Positions 1-14,300 of a stretch of 64,000 nucleotides of DNA are shown here, piece after piece (within the stretch, counting starts at the first letter, position 1; the number at the start of each line of letters is the position of its first letter). The DNA is taken from assembly GCA_029721435.1 (NCBI GenBank), contig CM056583.1:56944120-57008119 (forward strand), written 5' to 3'. Position numbers and translations under genes: made by a program. The DNA comes from Gymnothorax reevesii. Lineage: Eukaryota; Chordata; Actinopteri; Anguilliformes; Muraenidae. The notes beneath the pieces were generated by a model that did no database searches, was not told the origin of the DNA, and saw only the letters and a program-made list of their open reading frames with translations.

Positions 1-2189
1 AAGTCTGTCTTTAAATTTGTGTATACTGAGCTGTAGGTGCTGACCGTTTCCCATTGTGCGGTGCACGTGAATCTGCATATATTGTTGATGTGTCTGTGTG
101 TTTCTGTGTGTGTGGTGAGGAAGTGCTAGAAGTTGTGGTGCCTGATGTTGGCTGCTGTGTAGCACACACATATGCCATGCTGTCTACTCTTGTGCTGCTG
201 TTGAGGATTGCTTAATATTTTGCAAGAGCTTCCATCCTGCATAGTTCATGCAAGAATAATGACTCTGAGGCCAATGTGCTTTTTCCACCAGTAGGGGGCA
301 CGGTAAGCTTTGGAATTCCGATGCCTCTTTGGCTGTGTATTCTGGCTTTCCCGTAGATTCAGACCCTGAGACGGGAACCTGACTGAAACATAAAAAGCAG
401 TCAGCCTACTTTTGAATTTTCCAGAATTTTTCATCAGAATTCACATCCATAATAGCTCCATTCCTAAAGTGCAAAATAGATTAAATCCCAATAATCTTTT
501 GGAACTTTTTCCCCTTCAGATTTCACATAAATATTGGCTCCATTCCTTCAACAGATTTCATAATGTAAATAGGTCATGTGCTGATATTGACGGATATTGT
601 CTTTGTCATGTATTGTACTTCAGTGGTTTAAAAGGAAGGCCACGCTATTCTTTACTTAATATGAGAACTGGGTTGAGATGACTGTTGTTTTTAAATGATA
701 TTGTCAGGTGTCATAAACAGGTACAGTGGACTTTTTTGCATCAGGGTTTATATCTATCACACTTGGGAAAAATCCTAATGTCAATGTATACATGGGGGTG
801 CTAACAGTGTTCACCAGGGATGTAGAATGCAAGAGGTCCCAAGGGACATGGCTCGAGTATAGAGAAGACTGAAAAGAAGGGGTTGGGTTCAATTAATTTT
901 AGCTTAATTACTGCTTCGTTGATGTCCTCTCTGTCAGTATCTTTGTGTGCGTGCATGTGGCAATATGTGAACCAATCTTTCAAATGTCTAAGCACCACTG
1001 GTTCTGATCCTGAGCGCTATTTCAGTGTAATATCAACATATATAACAAAACATAAATGAGCGTGGAGCGTATGAAATATATTTATGTTTTTTTTTTATTC
1101 CCAGTCTATGATTAATGGCTGAAATTTTGTATTTGCACTTTGAAAATTTGTTTTGTACATTCATGTATTTAATTAAGTGAGTTTGTTAAAGCCAAGGACT
1201 TGTTTCTTACTGTTTTTTTTAATTGATGTTTATGAATTAAAATTTTCCTGTAAATTCTAATGTGTCCCAAGAGTGCTTGAGCTTTAATTCTCAGAACACA
1301 CTTTTAATACTTTTAGAATTCACACTGAACAAAGCTCTCATTCCAGTATATAACTGAGCTTAATAATACATACATACACATGAATAATACACATTTTTTC
1401 AAATGGATTGAACTGTTAAACAAATAGAAATGTGTGAAAAAATAGGATTACTTCACAACTCAGGAAAACCTAATTTTGTAAACCCGGATCATGTTTGGCT
1501 ATAAATTCCCATCTGGAGTGTAATTTACGTAGCTTCCTGTGGCTTGGTCATTAAATAACAGAGACCAAATCCTTAAGGCCGTAAACATTCAAGATTCAAG
1601 TTGGATAAAAGATATTCCATGGATGGCCCAGTGTAGTCCAGGGATGCTCATACAGTATCTGGCTCTAGTGGCCAACAGTACTGCTGCTCCTTTTTCCTAC
1701 CTTATTATACGGATTGCTACAAAATGGCAACTCCAAGCGAGATGAGTCTCTAGTGATAAATAACATTTATTGATCACTGTCAGTTAAAACTAGTGCTCAG
1801 CATTACTTGCTGTTTAAAATAATGCAGTTTATTGAAGAAGAAAAAAAATCCTGTCACCATTTGTTCTTTCAATTGGTTGCTGAAATATGCTTTGTGCCTA
1901 CAGTCATTTTAGGATTTATTTTTCAAATGTTGAAGAGAAGAAATCAGCAGAATTAATTCTCTCGGCAGTATATGTATTTCATATCTTTTTAGATGAGAAT
2001 ACCATCAAGGATTCAGCACCATGGTATTCACATCCAGCTGCAGTGATGAATACTGGACTGAGAGGGGGCACAGAAAGCCGCACATTAACTGCAGCCTCTC
2101 CTTTTTTGTTAGAATTGAGAAACATTGAAAATAACAAAATGTCCAAACTCATTGACCGTGGAGGTTAGCTGTCACAGCCTGGCTTTATC
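1..2189. other. Upstream intergenic DNA, no gene recognised
   Basis: AT-rich DNA with only short open frames that look accidental. I recognise no exon of another gene and no clear transposon. Confidence 0.5.
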
Positions 2190-2371
2190 TGGCTGCAAAT
2201 GTTATCTCCTGATGTCCGGGAACAGCAGAGCCTTGGCGCGGGAATCTGTGCGCCTCTGGCAGGATGATGGATGACAGCTCCTGAGGTATATCAGCTCAGC
2301 TCTGGGCCGCTCTAAGGAAGAGCCATCTGCTCCACTTCCTCTCCTGCTCTCCCACTCTCACAGCCGACACA
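2190..2371 (+). promoter_or_regulatory. Putative C7 promoter and 5' UTR
   Basis: This is a more GC-rich stretch just before the exon 1 ATG. A TATA-like TATAT lies at 2287-2291, about 80 bp before the start codon, followed by a pyrimidine-rich leader that would serve as a short 5' UTR. The transcription start is not visible from sequence. The call rests on position only. Confidence 0.4.
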
Positions 2372-2377
2372 ATGAAG
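2372..2377 (+). CDS. c7: C7 exon 1 (coding part, Met-Lys)
   Basis: ATG AAG is followed at once by a consensus donor GTAAGT (2378). Only two codons are coded. Human C7 also begins Met-Lys, and phase 0 fits exon 2 at 7403. Joining the two gives a good signal peptide. Confidence 0.75.
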
Positions 2378-5300
2378 GTAAGTCCCCATCCACTCTGCAG
2401 CTGTTTCACATCAATTCTGAGCGCTCAAATTTTTACAAGAACAACACACACACACACACACACATTAGCACTGTAAAGCTGGCACTTTCACCGAGCAGCA
2501 CTCACACTTTTACACAATAGCACATTTTCAACGGCAAATACTCAAGCTTTCAAAATATGATACGAAACCACATTGTAAGACCGAACCTTTCACTAAGTAA
2601 TGTTTACACTTTCGTATTGAAAGGACCTCTTGCGATCACAAATAGCAACACTTATTAGTTCACAAAGAGAAACATTTCCAGTTGCACTGCACCTGTGCAG
2701 TGAAATGCCTAAAGCTTATGGGTTCTTTGACACATTTATGACAAATTAATATTTAATTATGGGAGATAAATTTGACCATGTTTCCATCAAAATGTTTAGA
2801 AATTAGGATATTGAAAATGTATTAGACCATCTCAATGAACAAATGAAGAATTTGGGATGAGTCATTATTATCCTCTCCTGCTAAACAATATCTCGAGTTA
2901 GAGCTAGATTACAATTATTGTGAGTTTTACATTCAGAATCTTAGATTAAGGATGAATTACGTTTCTTGACTTTGAATTGGTAAAATAATATTTGAAGAGT
3001 GAGGCAAGCCTAACAGAAAACAGGACATAGAGGATGTTACATGCAACTTAATAAAACTGGGTAGCTTCATTCCAGTACTCACACTAGTAGTCTTGTGGTC
3101 TTGAGTGCACACTCGCACCACCGTGTAAGTCTGGGAGACTGTCTCATTCCTGAAAATGTCCATGTTTCGGTACTTAATGAACACCTTACGAAACCTTATC
3201 CAGATACAGCACTATAAAGGGTTAAGTGTGTCCCACAATGCATCAGGATCTCATAGGCAGAACGAAAGGAGTAGTTATTGAGATGATGGGCAAGAAATTA
3301 TTCCAATGTTAATTAAGTTATGCCATGTTAATGAAGCTTCTGTTATTGGCCAATGTGTTCAGTGTTGCTTATTTATTGATGCCTTTATGCCCTAATTTAT
3401 TGATGTATTTACAGATGTTTTTGGATAATGTTTTAATGTTTGTTTCTTTAATGTTGTGATTGCTAATTGGGCCTTTATTAACAACTTTATTCATAATGTT
3501 TATTCCCTTCATGTCATTCTTGACTGAAAAGCCTCTCTAACTGCTGCCTCAGCTGGAAACATCTTCCTTTCGTGACCTCAGTATTATAAGGTTCTATCAC
3601 ATTTGTGTTTCTAGGGCAGATAGAACCTTGTAATACAAAGGTCACACTTTGTCAAGTACAGTGCGTTCTGACACAAGATGAAAAAACCTTACAGCACTTG
3701 CTGCCTTTATGCCTACTCATACATGCTAGCTGGATCCCAGAAATAAATCTTCAAGTGGTCAACTTGACTAAGCAGAAAGACTGCAGAGTGGGTTTTTGGA
3801 CGAAGCCAGTGGCTCCAAAGGAGGGGTAGATATTTGTGCAAATAAATATAAGCTAACAAGCTAAATTGGTGTTGACTAATGGCAAAATTATTATTTAATG
3901 GCATGCACCCCCCAAAATGATGTTCACAGAAGATGCAGAAGCCACCATTAGCATTCACTCATTCTTGACAACGTTGGTGCATGCTGTTCACCAGGCGTTG
4001 GAAATAACGTTGAGGGACAGCTTTCCATAATCGTTGAGCTAGTCACCAGAGGTTTATGGCAGAGACATGATGTGATCAAACTCGCCACCCAAGTATCCCA
4101 TGCATGCTCTATGCGTGACAAGTCGAGTTAACATGCAGGCCAATCTAAGCTCTGAAAGTTCTGCAGCAGCAGGACGTCGATCACCACACTGGCACAATGA
4201 GGTCTTGCGTTGTCGTCCCAGATCCAAGCTCCAGATTCAATCTGCTGCAGAAGTCACATGACCAGGGGCTTAACAATCTTGTTGAGATGATACCGAACTG
4301 TAAAATTTCCATTGACAATGTACGTAGGGGTTCTGTGGTTCATGGATATCCCCACCCACACCATCACATCTCCTCTTCAAAATGGTTGATGTTGATCAAT
4401 GTTGACATCAGCAAATATCTCTCTATGAGAATGATCAACACTAGCCTGGCCATCATTCAGCTGGAGTGAGAAGTGTGACTCATCTGTGAACACTGTCTCT
4501 GCCCACAGACCACGGTTCCACTGGATCTGACGTCTGCAACAGTGGCGACTACTGAACAGAAAACACGGTGGGCAGAAAGCAATATGACAGTTAAACATGC
4601 GGCTTCCTTTTAATGAGATATTAAGGTGGATAAATAAGAAATTCAGTAAAAATGTTTAATTTACTTGCCTTAATACCCTTCACAAAAAAAATAATAAAAT
4701 AAACACTGGATTTACTGTGTTAAAGGAGAATTCCGGTGTGAAATTGACTTGGGGTGTATTGAAACATGTTAATGAGTACTAACATTTGTCGAATACCCCA
4801 CCTCCGTACGCAAAAAAAATTTCAAAATACATGGCTTTTTAGCCTAAGCTCCCAACAGGCTTACAATGGTTGCAAATCGGGCATAGCATTGCCATGCAAA
4901 GAAATCGCTATTTTTTTTCATCATTAACGAGGCTCAAAGAAGCTCCACACTTCATCGGTAGAATTCCAAGGGCCCTAACATTTAAAACGAGGCACTGAGA
5001 ACTTTGAAAATGCACAGATAGTTTATTAAAAAAGACTTTTATGCAGTTTCCAGTCGCCTCCAACTTGAAAGTAACAATAAGTCGATTGACGAGCACGAAT
5101 GTATAGATTGCAATCTGTTCCCCTATCCTTCCTATTCGTTCGTGCTCGTCAATCGACTTATCGTGACTTTCAAGAAAAGAGAATCTGCTGAACAAACATT
5201 TAGCAAGCAAGTAAGTTAACTGGTATCAGGTGTGAAACATGATCGGCTATAAAAGGGATGTCTTAGAGAGGCTGAATTTCTCAGAAGTAAAGATGGCCAG

Positions 5301-8300
5301 AGGCTCTCCTACCTGTGAAGGCTTGTGTAAAAAAATTGTGGAATACTTTAAAACCAATGTTCCTCAGCGTCAAATTGCAAAGGTTTTGAAGATCTCATCA
5401 TTGACAGTACATAACTTCATCAAAAGATTCAGAGAAACTGGAAAAATCTCTGAAAAAATGCGCATAAGGGACAAGGTTTTCGGACGTTAGACGCCACTGC
5501 ATCACTCACCGGCCTGATTTTGTCATTGACATTACTAAACGGGGCCATGAATACTTTAAGATACCGCTGTCTGTAAACACAGTCTGCTATGCCATCCATA
5601 GATGCCACCTAAAACTTTATCATGCCAAAAGGAAAACCATTGTTGAGCATGATCCAGAAGCACCGCCGTGTTCTGTGGGCCAAGGCTCATTTACAATGGA
5701 CTGTAGCAAAGTAGCAAAGAGTCCTGTGGTCAGACGAGTCCAAATTTGACATTCTTGTTTGACATCATGTGCGTTGTGTCCTCCAGACTAAAGAGGAGAA
5801 AGACCACCCCTCCTATTACCATCGTTCAGTTCAAAAGCCAGCATCTCTGATGGTGCATATGTGCATATGGTGTGGAACACTTGTATATTTTAAAAAGCAC
5901 CATGAATGCTTATGAATTCTTAGTATATTTAGGTTTCAGAGTAAAATATACTCACCTCCTTGTGTATTTCAGCAGGACGATGCAAAATCCCATACTGCAG
6001 TTATTACAACAGCATGGCTTTGTAGTAGAAGAGTCCGTGTGCTGAACTGGCCTGCCTGCAGTCCTGATCTTTCTCTGATTGAGAACATTTGGCGTATAAT
6101 TAAACGAAAAGTCTGTCAAAGGAGACCCAAAACTCTCCAGCAGCTGGAAGCCTGTATTATACAAGTGGGATCAAATTCCAGTGGCTTAATTCAAGAAACT
6201 TGTCTCCTCAATGCCCAGACGCCTCCACTCTGCGTTAAAAAGAAGAGTGGATGCTACACCATGGTAAACAGGCCCCTGTCCCAACTTTTTCTTGAGACCT
6301 GTAGCAGCCATCAAATTTGAAATGAGCTCACTTTGAGAGTAAAATTGTAAAAATTCTCAGTTTCAACATTTGCTATGTTATCTCTGTTCTATTGTGAATA
6401 AAACACTGGCTGGAGTGATTTGAAAGTCATTGCATTTTAAATTTATTCACAATTTTGCCTTTGTCCCAACTATTTCGTAATTGGGGTTGTATCTTCAATC
6501 AAGGAAAATGATCGAAAACCGATCAAAACTAATGACCAATGCGTGTTTTACGCCCTCCCTGCTTTCTGTGCATCGGCCACCACCGACCAGCAGGGTGCTG
6601 GCATCACAAACCTCAGTCTCACAGATGATTCCTCATGGTCTGGTCAGACACAATGGTGCCTCTGGCAGCTCTGAGTTGATCCCGAAGATGTGCAGTCACG
6701 AAGCACTATTGCAATGCCGTTATCATCAGGAGGTTGTCTTCTTGTGCGGTTGTTGATTGGGGTCTTTCAGAGCAGGAGCAATTTTGAACAGCTTTAGTTG
6801 TCCAAAACCTCTTGCCAGAGTCTACTGATAAGGCTTTGGCTTACATTCATATGCTGAGCCTCATTTCTCTGAGTTTGTCCATCTTGTAGCCAACCAATGG
6901 CCGGCCCCCTGACTTGTATGCGGAGCTGTTTGAACCATCTTCAAATTTCAAGTGATGAATAGATAATGCTCAGCCCTTTTTTAGATGATATTGGCATGCA
7001 TGGACTGAAACTCATGGTGAATGAGGCGTCACAATGGGGGTTTCAAGGGAGTTTGTCTGTTCAGTCTGATTGAGTTTGTGCTATGAATCCATGAAAAGCA
7101 AACCTGGGGTAACTTCAAAAGTTTCTAAAGACCATTTTCCCATAATAACTTAATATCTATGCTTGACAACTCAAAGGGGGATATTCTTACCCTGTCTGGC
7201 TTTAAAAGACATTGATACAAAAATGATTTTTAAAAATCTTTTGACCCTTAACTTCTTTTGAGTTGTTTTTATCTGCTTTCTGTATGTTTTTACCTTAAAA
7301 ATTGCTGCTTGTGCCAAAACAAAGTTATTGCTGTAGCTATCTGTGCATCTGGACCTGCAACAATCAACAAGTATTGCAGTGTTCATCTGCTGTTCTGAAC
7401 AGGTGTACTTTGGAGTCATTCTGTCATGGCTGACTACTGCTCCCTCGCTCCTCTACTTTGTGTGGTGAGTCGAAACAATAAATGAACCCAGAACTCAATC
7501 TCCCATTCGAGCATTTTTTCAGCTGTATGTCTCACTCATTAATGGCAATGCAGCTCATTGATAGCCTATTTGCTCAGTAAATTAATTCAATTAGTTGTTA
7601 ATAAGAGACAGGTAGAGAGTCAACCTGCATTATGGTAATGTCACTGATTGTGGACAGAATTTTTATTTCGATTTCATACATTCGAAAGACATTGACGTTT
7701 CATGTCATACACAGCAGCAGCCGCACATGTAGTGCTGTAGAAAAGTACTCTACCCTTTGCTAATTTCTTCCACTTTTGCTTACTTGTAATAATTCAATGC
7801 TTCAGATCATCTAACTGACAGCAAGAGTAAACACAAAATGCAGCTTTTAAATTATCATTTAATTTATCCTTTCGGATTAGATGCTAAACCAAGGTCCTGA
7901 CTCACTGTGGTCATTAAAGATCCTATGACACTCATCGATAAGAGTCGGGGGTTCCGCGGTGTCATGGCTAAAGTCACAACCTGGCTCTTTCGACCTGCCA
8001 CCTAATCATCCCCTGATCTAATTGGCTGTGCAAATTACCCTCTCCCTCCCCACCTCAACTCCCTGGGCTCCTTTGAAAAGGAGATTTCAATCTCAATGGG
8101 ACGTCCCTGGTTAAATAAGGGTAAAATAAATAAATTTAAAAAATTAGTATGGCGTGCGGTGAGCCTCTGATCCTTAAACACATAATTGCATTCAAGCTGT
8201 TCCTGTTGAAGATCACTCGATTAATAATCACACAATTTATTTACTGAATAATCAAGACCAATATATGCGTATAAGCCTGTAATTATTAAGGAAGTATTAA

Positions 8301-11300
8301 AACATGATAGAGATCACCCTAAGGTCTACAATGACAACACACTTCATAGCGGTATTCTTGGGATGGAAAAAAAAAAAAACAATGAATGAATCCTGAACTC
8401 AGTCTCCCGTTCGAGCATTTTTTTCAGCTGTATGTCTCACTCATTAATGGGAATGCAGCTTATTGATAGCCTATTTGCTCAGTAAATAAATTCAATTAAT
8501 TGTTAATAAGAGACAGGTAGAGAGTCAACCTGCATTATGGTAATGTCACTGATTGTGGACAGAATTTTTATTTCGATTTCAGACAGTTCGAAAGACATTG
8601 ACGTTTCATGTCAACATTAATGCGAATATGATAATGCTTGATAATTATTACAGTGAACAATAATGCAAGCCGTAATTGATCAGTAATTCATCCTTGTAAC
8701 TGAATGAATTAATACTTAGTTGCTAATTGGGAAACGTAAATGGGAACGAGTTTTTCGAAGTAATGCTCTTTAAGGCAAGGTGAGAAGAATGCAAGGCCTT
8801 GTGCCACCAGTGTAAAAAATTAATTGCCCCCCCCTAAAACCCAATGACTAGTCGTGCTGCTTTTGGCAGCAAGAAGTGCAAACAATTTGTGTTAACTGTC
8901 AATGAGTCTCTTATATGTGCAGGAATTTTGGCAAAGTCTTCTTTGCAGAATTTGTTTATATCTCCACACCGGAAGGTTTTTCAGCCAGGAATGCCTGTTT
9001 AAGTTCATGCCACTGCATCTCAGTGGGATTAAAGTCAGGACTTTGACTTAGCCACTCTGAACTCTTCTATTTTGTGTCTTTTGAGCCAATAAGAAGTGGA
9101 TTTGCTTGGGTGCTTTGGATCACTGTCCTGTAGCATAACCCAACTGCACTTGAGATTAGGTCACAAACTGATGACCAGACATTCTCCTTCACGATTTTTT
9201 AGTAGAGAGCAGAATTCATGGTTCCATCAATTATGGCAAGTCGCCCAGGTTCTGAAGCAGCAAAGCAGCCTCAGACCACCAGACAACCATCATTCTGTTT
9301 GACTGTTAGTATAATGTTTTTTGATAGATTGGCCACTCCTGAGAGGGTTCACCACCATTCTAAAGTTTTTTTCATTCGCATATAATGGCATTCACCATGG
9401 TTTGCAAGAGTCCCTAGGGCAAGGCCATTGAAATATCTTTGTAACCCTCTCGCGATGATTGATGTCAACGACTTCTCATCTGTTCTTGATGTTTTTTAAA
9501 CTCACAGCATCATGTGTCGCTTTTTGCCTCCTTCACATTGCCAAGCAGATTCATTTCAGTGATATTTAGATTCAGCAGGGTTGATATAATCATGCCTTGG
9601 TATGTCTTGTGAAATTAAAACCAATTATCAATTGAATTTGTTCAATTGATTGATTTAGTAGTTAAACGGCCAATACCTTTTTCACACAGGGCCAGGTAGG
9701 ATTGATTACTCTTTCCTTCAAATAAATGTAACCATCATTTTAAAATTGTATTTTGCATTTACTTAGGTTATCTTTGTCTAATATTTATGACCTGAAACAT
9801 TTAAGTGTAACAAATATGCAAAAATAGAAGGAATCGAGAGGATACAAATACTTTTTCACAGCACTATACACTGCAGCCTGCAGTTGCCACATTCACAAAT
9901 GGCAGTAACTCCTGAGAATATCAGGCAATACAGGAACCTGAACTGAATAATGGAACCTGAACTAATGGCAAATGCAATTTAGCCTTATATTCATTGTCTC
10001 ATTCCAAGTTGCCGGAATGCAGAACAAAAACCAAACAGAACTGCAGGACTGAACATAGCATTTATGAAGAGGATATTCAGGCTTTTAAAGGTTCTTTATT
10101 GTCATTTTTCCTTTAAAGCAACACATAATTAAATTGAGGGTATCATCAAAAAAAAATGACTGTAGAATGACTGTCAAATTTATTTTTGATGGCTTAATTT
10201 TCCATTCCATTATAAGGTTACAGAAGTGTTTACTTCTACACATGAATATCGACTTCAACATCAAGATCTCATTTAAATTGTCTGAACTCAGGTAACTGAT
10301 GAAATGGGACAGATTTGCATAAATAATTTTTCGATGCTTTTGCCGCAATAACGTAAAAGGGGTTGGCATTGTTAGGCATAACATGCAGCCAAATGTCATT
10401 GCCAGGATCGTAATAAATCGTGTAAATGCGAAAAATCCAAAACTTTTGCTGACTTCCATCTCGTTTCAATATTTTTCAGGCTGCTAAAAAAATGATTCAT
10501 TGAATGATGGTAGTCAGCAAAAGTTTAGGATTTTTTTTCACTTTTTTCACTTTGTCATTATCATGTTTTCATTATAATCTGTGTATTGGTCTTGATTAAA
10601 TTCAATAAATAATTTGCCTGATTTTTAACCAGGTGAAACTAAACAATAACATCTTGAGTGCAATTGTGCAGTAAAAAGCTGCGGTTTCAGGAGGCCCTCT
10701 AATCATCTTACGGCATGTCACTGGCATATACGTTTGGCAGATAGGGTTGTATTAGTGTCCAATTTTGCGGTTAAGCGATGGTATTTTTCTGCAGTGGAGA
10801 ACAACCTATCAACTGTCTCTGGGGCCCATATGGAGACTGGTCAGAGTGTGATGGCTGCACTAGAACACAGGTACACTTTTCTTTTCTTTATGTTCATTTA
10901 GCAGGAATGCACATCAAGAGCCAGAGTGAAAATCTGGGGTCGATTTACAATGATCCAATGAAATGAGACAATGAATGAACAATGAACAATGAAAATTGAA
11001 GTGGGGACTTTTGACATCAAATCATCAAGAATAAGAAATATCTTGAACTACATCTTGACAACAAAAAAACGGAATGTTCACCTCATTTATAAAACAAAAC
11101 ACCGTAATGAGCATTAAATTCACATGAGCAAAAGACAATGGGATCTGGAAACAAAACAAGAAAAAAGTAATTGTTGCATCTAAAATGTAATGTTGAGACT
11201 TGCATTTTCTGCAGACTAGGACCCGTCCTGTTCAGATGTTTGGCCAATTTGGGGGGGTCCCATGCTTTGGTGAGCCCACGGAGAAACGAGAGTGTGTCCC

Positions 11301-14300
11301 TAAGAAAAGTTGCCCTCTGGTTACGGGGTGTGGACACAGGTTCCGCTGCTCTTCAGGTGTGTGTACTACAGTCGTGCATGTAAGAGTCATCAAGCAGTCG
11401 GAAATTGTGCGGAAATTGTGTATTATACATGCATTAACAGTGTGTGTTACTGCTCTGTAATGTGTAATGTGACAGTAGTGCGAGCATGAGTCTGTGCGTA
11501 CTGTATATCATGTCTGACAAAACAACGTTTATTTTACAGGTCAGTGTATCAACACGGCATTGGTTTGTAATGGAGATCAGGACTGTGAAGAAGATGGGCT
11601 GGATGAACAAAACTGCGATCAGGCCAGCAGCTCCACCATTTGCGACAACCACAGGGTCCCCCCCAACATTGAGCTCACTGGCAAAGGGTACACCCAGACT
11701 GGGGAATTTATGGGTCTAGGGCAGCAAGGGGTATGGTTACTCAATTAGATCACATTCTCTCTGGTTTATTTGCGGTTTCATTGGATGATTTTGAGTGATG
11801 CTGTAACTCCATTCTGGGCTTGGTTAATTGACCTATGGCTAAGCCGCGCCGCTCCACTGACTCAGACAAACAATCAATATTTTAGAACAGGCGCTCATGG
11901 CTGGTATCACAGTCAGAGATATTTTTCAGGATGCTATCGATGATTTTTGGCAATAGAAGGCTGAAATATCATCAAGAAGTCAGCAGAAAGGGTTACACTA
12001 TGCATTGGAGAGATACATTAATGAATTTAGAGTGGAGAAGGTTAATGAAAAGTTTAAATTAGGAGCTAAAATTTTCAGGTCTCATTGAAAACACGATCAA
12101 CCGCATCTTGTTCCCGTCACCCTCTCACACAACAAGATAGAGGATCAGCATTGTTGGTGCACTGCAGGGTAATGAATTTAATTTCCGTAATATTATTGCT
12201 ACCGAATATGAGAAATCTAACCTGACGTGACTGAACTCCTTCTAAGTGAACAAGGTGACATGGTGAACAACACAGCCAGGAGCTCATGTTAAGCCACCCT
12301 CTGTCAGCACTGAAGTTAGCCATAGAGTTCACTAACTTTAGCTAATGTTAGCTAACTTAGCGATGTATAAGATAACTTTACATTAATCTCCAGCGAAGTG
12401 ACAAGATGTCGCCTTAAACACGATGTTGCCTTGGCTTGGAACAAATGTAAACATCCTTGTTGACCTTTGTTTGCCACGTTAAGCTGATAATGGGGTCTTC
12501 CATAAAGCTTTATCCAGAGGAGACACTTCTCTCGGTTATGATGTGGCTTTGGGAAGAGTATAAAATATCCTCGGCCTCTCAGGATACCTCGTATCGGAGT
12601 TCCCTTTACCCCAAGCACAGTGTTTCACCATTAGAAACATTTTAAAACCCCATAAAAGTGAACAATTCGGAATTTCAGTAATGCATTTCAATGAAAGTTC
12701 AGACTCAGAATGTCCGAGTATATGGGGAGAGAATATGCACTGTAATTGGCTCATCGCATTTGCGGGTGGGGCTTATCCATAGGTCAATTGAGTCAGTTAA
12801 CTGATTGATGCTGACACTGGTAACTGTGAGTGTAATGGAGACTAATGAGTGAGTAATGCTGTTACTAATGCCAGCAGTTCACACAGAATGATGCTGTAAT
12901 CGCTTGGCTGCTCACCTTTACAGGTTTGACATGCTAACGGGAGAGCTGAGGGGTGGCGTGATCAACACTAAGAGCTTTGGCGGACAGTGCAGAAACATCT
13001 TTAGTGGGGACCACAAGACCTTGTACCGACTCCCAGAGAGCACACTGGGATACAGCTTCCAGGTGACCATATTAATTATGCACTGGGATCTTTAAATTGA
13101 TTATTTTATCCTACTTTGTTTCCTTGTTAATTTCTGGACCTGGAAATGATCAGAGATCCATTATCTTTTAGGACAATCCAGGTCATTAAATTTTCTTTCA
13201 ACGAGCTAGTTGAAAGCCAGGAGGTAGGCATTTTTTCACAAAATGCAAAATACATCAGTGGATACCTTCCAATGTTAGACCTAAAAATTCTGAAGAACCT
13301 TTATTAGAACTTATAAGAAGTTATGACATTGACGGTCAAATCTTTGACAATAAGCAATCTCAAAAGTAATAACATTTTGTGACAGCATTAAACTAGAAAG
13401 CTTAAGATACTGAATACAATTAATTTTTATCACTGAATCAATATGTTTTTTTTTTGTTTCTCAGATATCACCGAAAAACAATTTTATGTGTTTACAATGT
13501 TACGTTATAAGAGTACATAATAACATCCGCAGAATTAAATCATTTCCAGAACCTGGCTTATGTTGCCTACTTCTTTTAAGTTTCGTCTAAATCGGCCAAG
13601 TACGTAATCATGAGAAATGTTGTTCATATACAAACAGTCTGACAAACTAACAAACAAACACACAGGGGCAATTACATTAGCCCCATGCACATTTGCTAAT
13701 GATCAAGCTGCGGATTCATCTCTTGCTAACTGTTTCTGCAACATCTGTAATTTATATAACTTCAAACTGATATTTAAAGGAGCAAAGAAATTCTCATTCG
13801 GTTCTTGATTCCTTTTCGTGCCTGCTGTGAATGGGTGTATTTATCGGGCAGTGAGAGAAGGAAGGAGGCAAACAAGGCAATCGGTAAAACCCTCTTTTAT
13901 CCAAATTATCTTACAAGATGGTCTAAAGTTTGATACCACAATGTTTTTCTTTGTTTTTTCAAGGTCATTGCTGAAAATGACTTCAGTGATGAGGCCTACA
14001 ACAGCTCGTGGTCCTACATGAAACACACAGAGAAGAGAGAAACCTTTAGACGGGGGCATCGCTATGAGACTTTTCATAAGGAGCTGAAAAATGACAAGGT
14101 GAGTACAATCCACTCCTGTTTCAGTCGTGAGAATGACAGTCCACGCAGTTTTTTGAATCTGATCTAAAGTAAAAAGAAAAAACAAAATGCTCACTTGTCA
14201 GTGAATTAAGTTTCACAAAATCAGCAAACAGCAAAACTCTCACTGCCCAGGTCATTTCCCCTCTGCTAGGCCCAAAGGTTACTGATCATCAAGAATGAAG

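Larger units (their letters stand above)
7730..9868. mobile_element. Long Tc1/mariner-type element with terminal inverted repeats, composite
   Basis: The left end TAGTGCTGTAGAAAAGTACT and the right end AAATACTTTTTCACAGCACTA are inverted copies. Body sequence at 8920-9340 matches a common fish family, without an intact transposase. Inside it lie a retroposon tail (7877-8140) and direct repeat copy 2. A further copy of the family is at 36095-37286. Confidence 0.6.

Noticed and set aside
11688..11748. Continuation of the exon 5 frame (YTQTGEF...)
   Set aside because: It looks plausible next to the C7 motif, but splicing at GTACAC to exon 6 restores the conserved sequence and phase, while reading through gives a stop.
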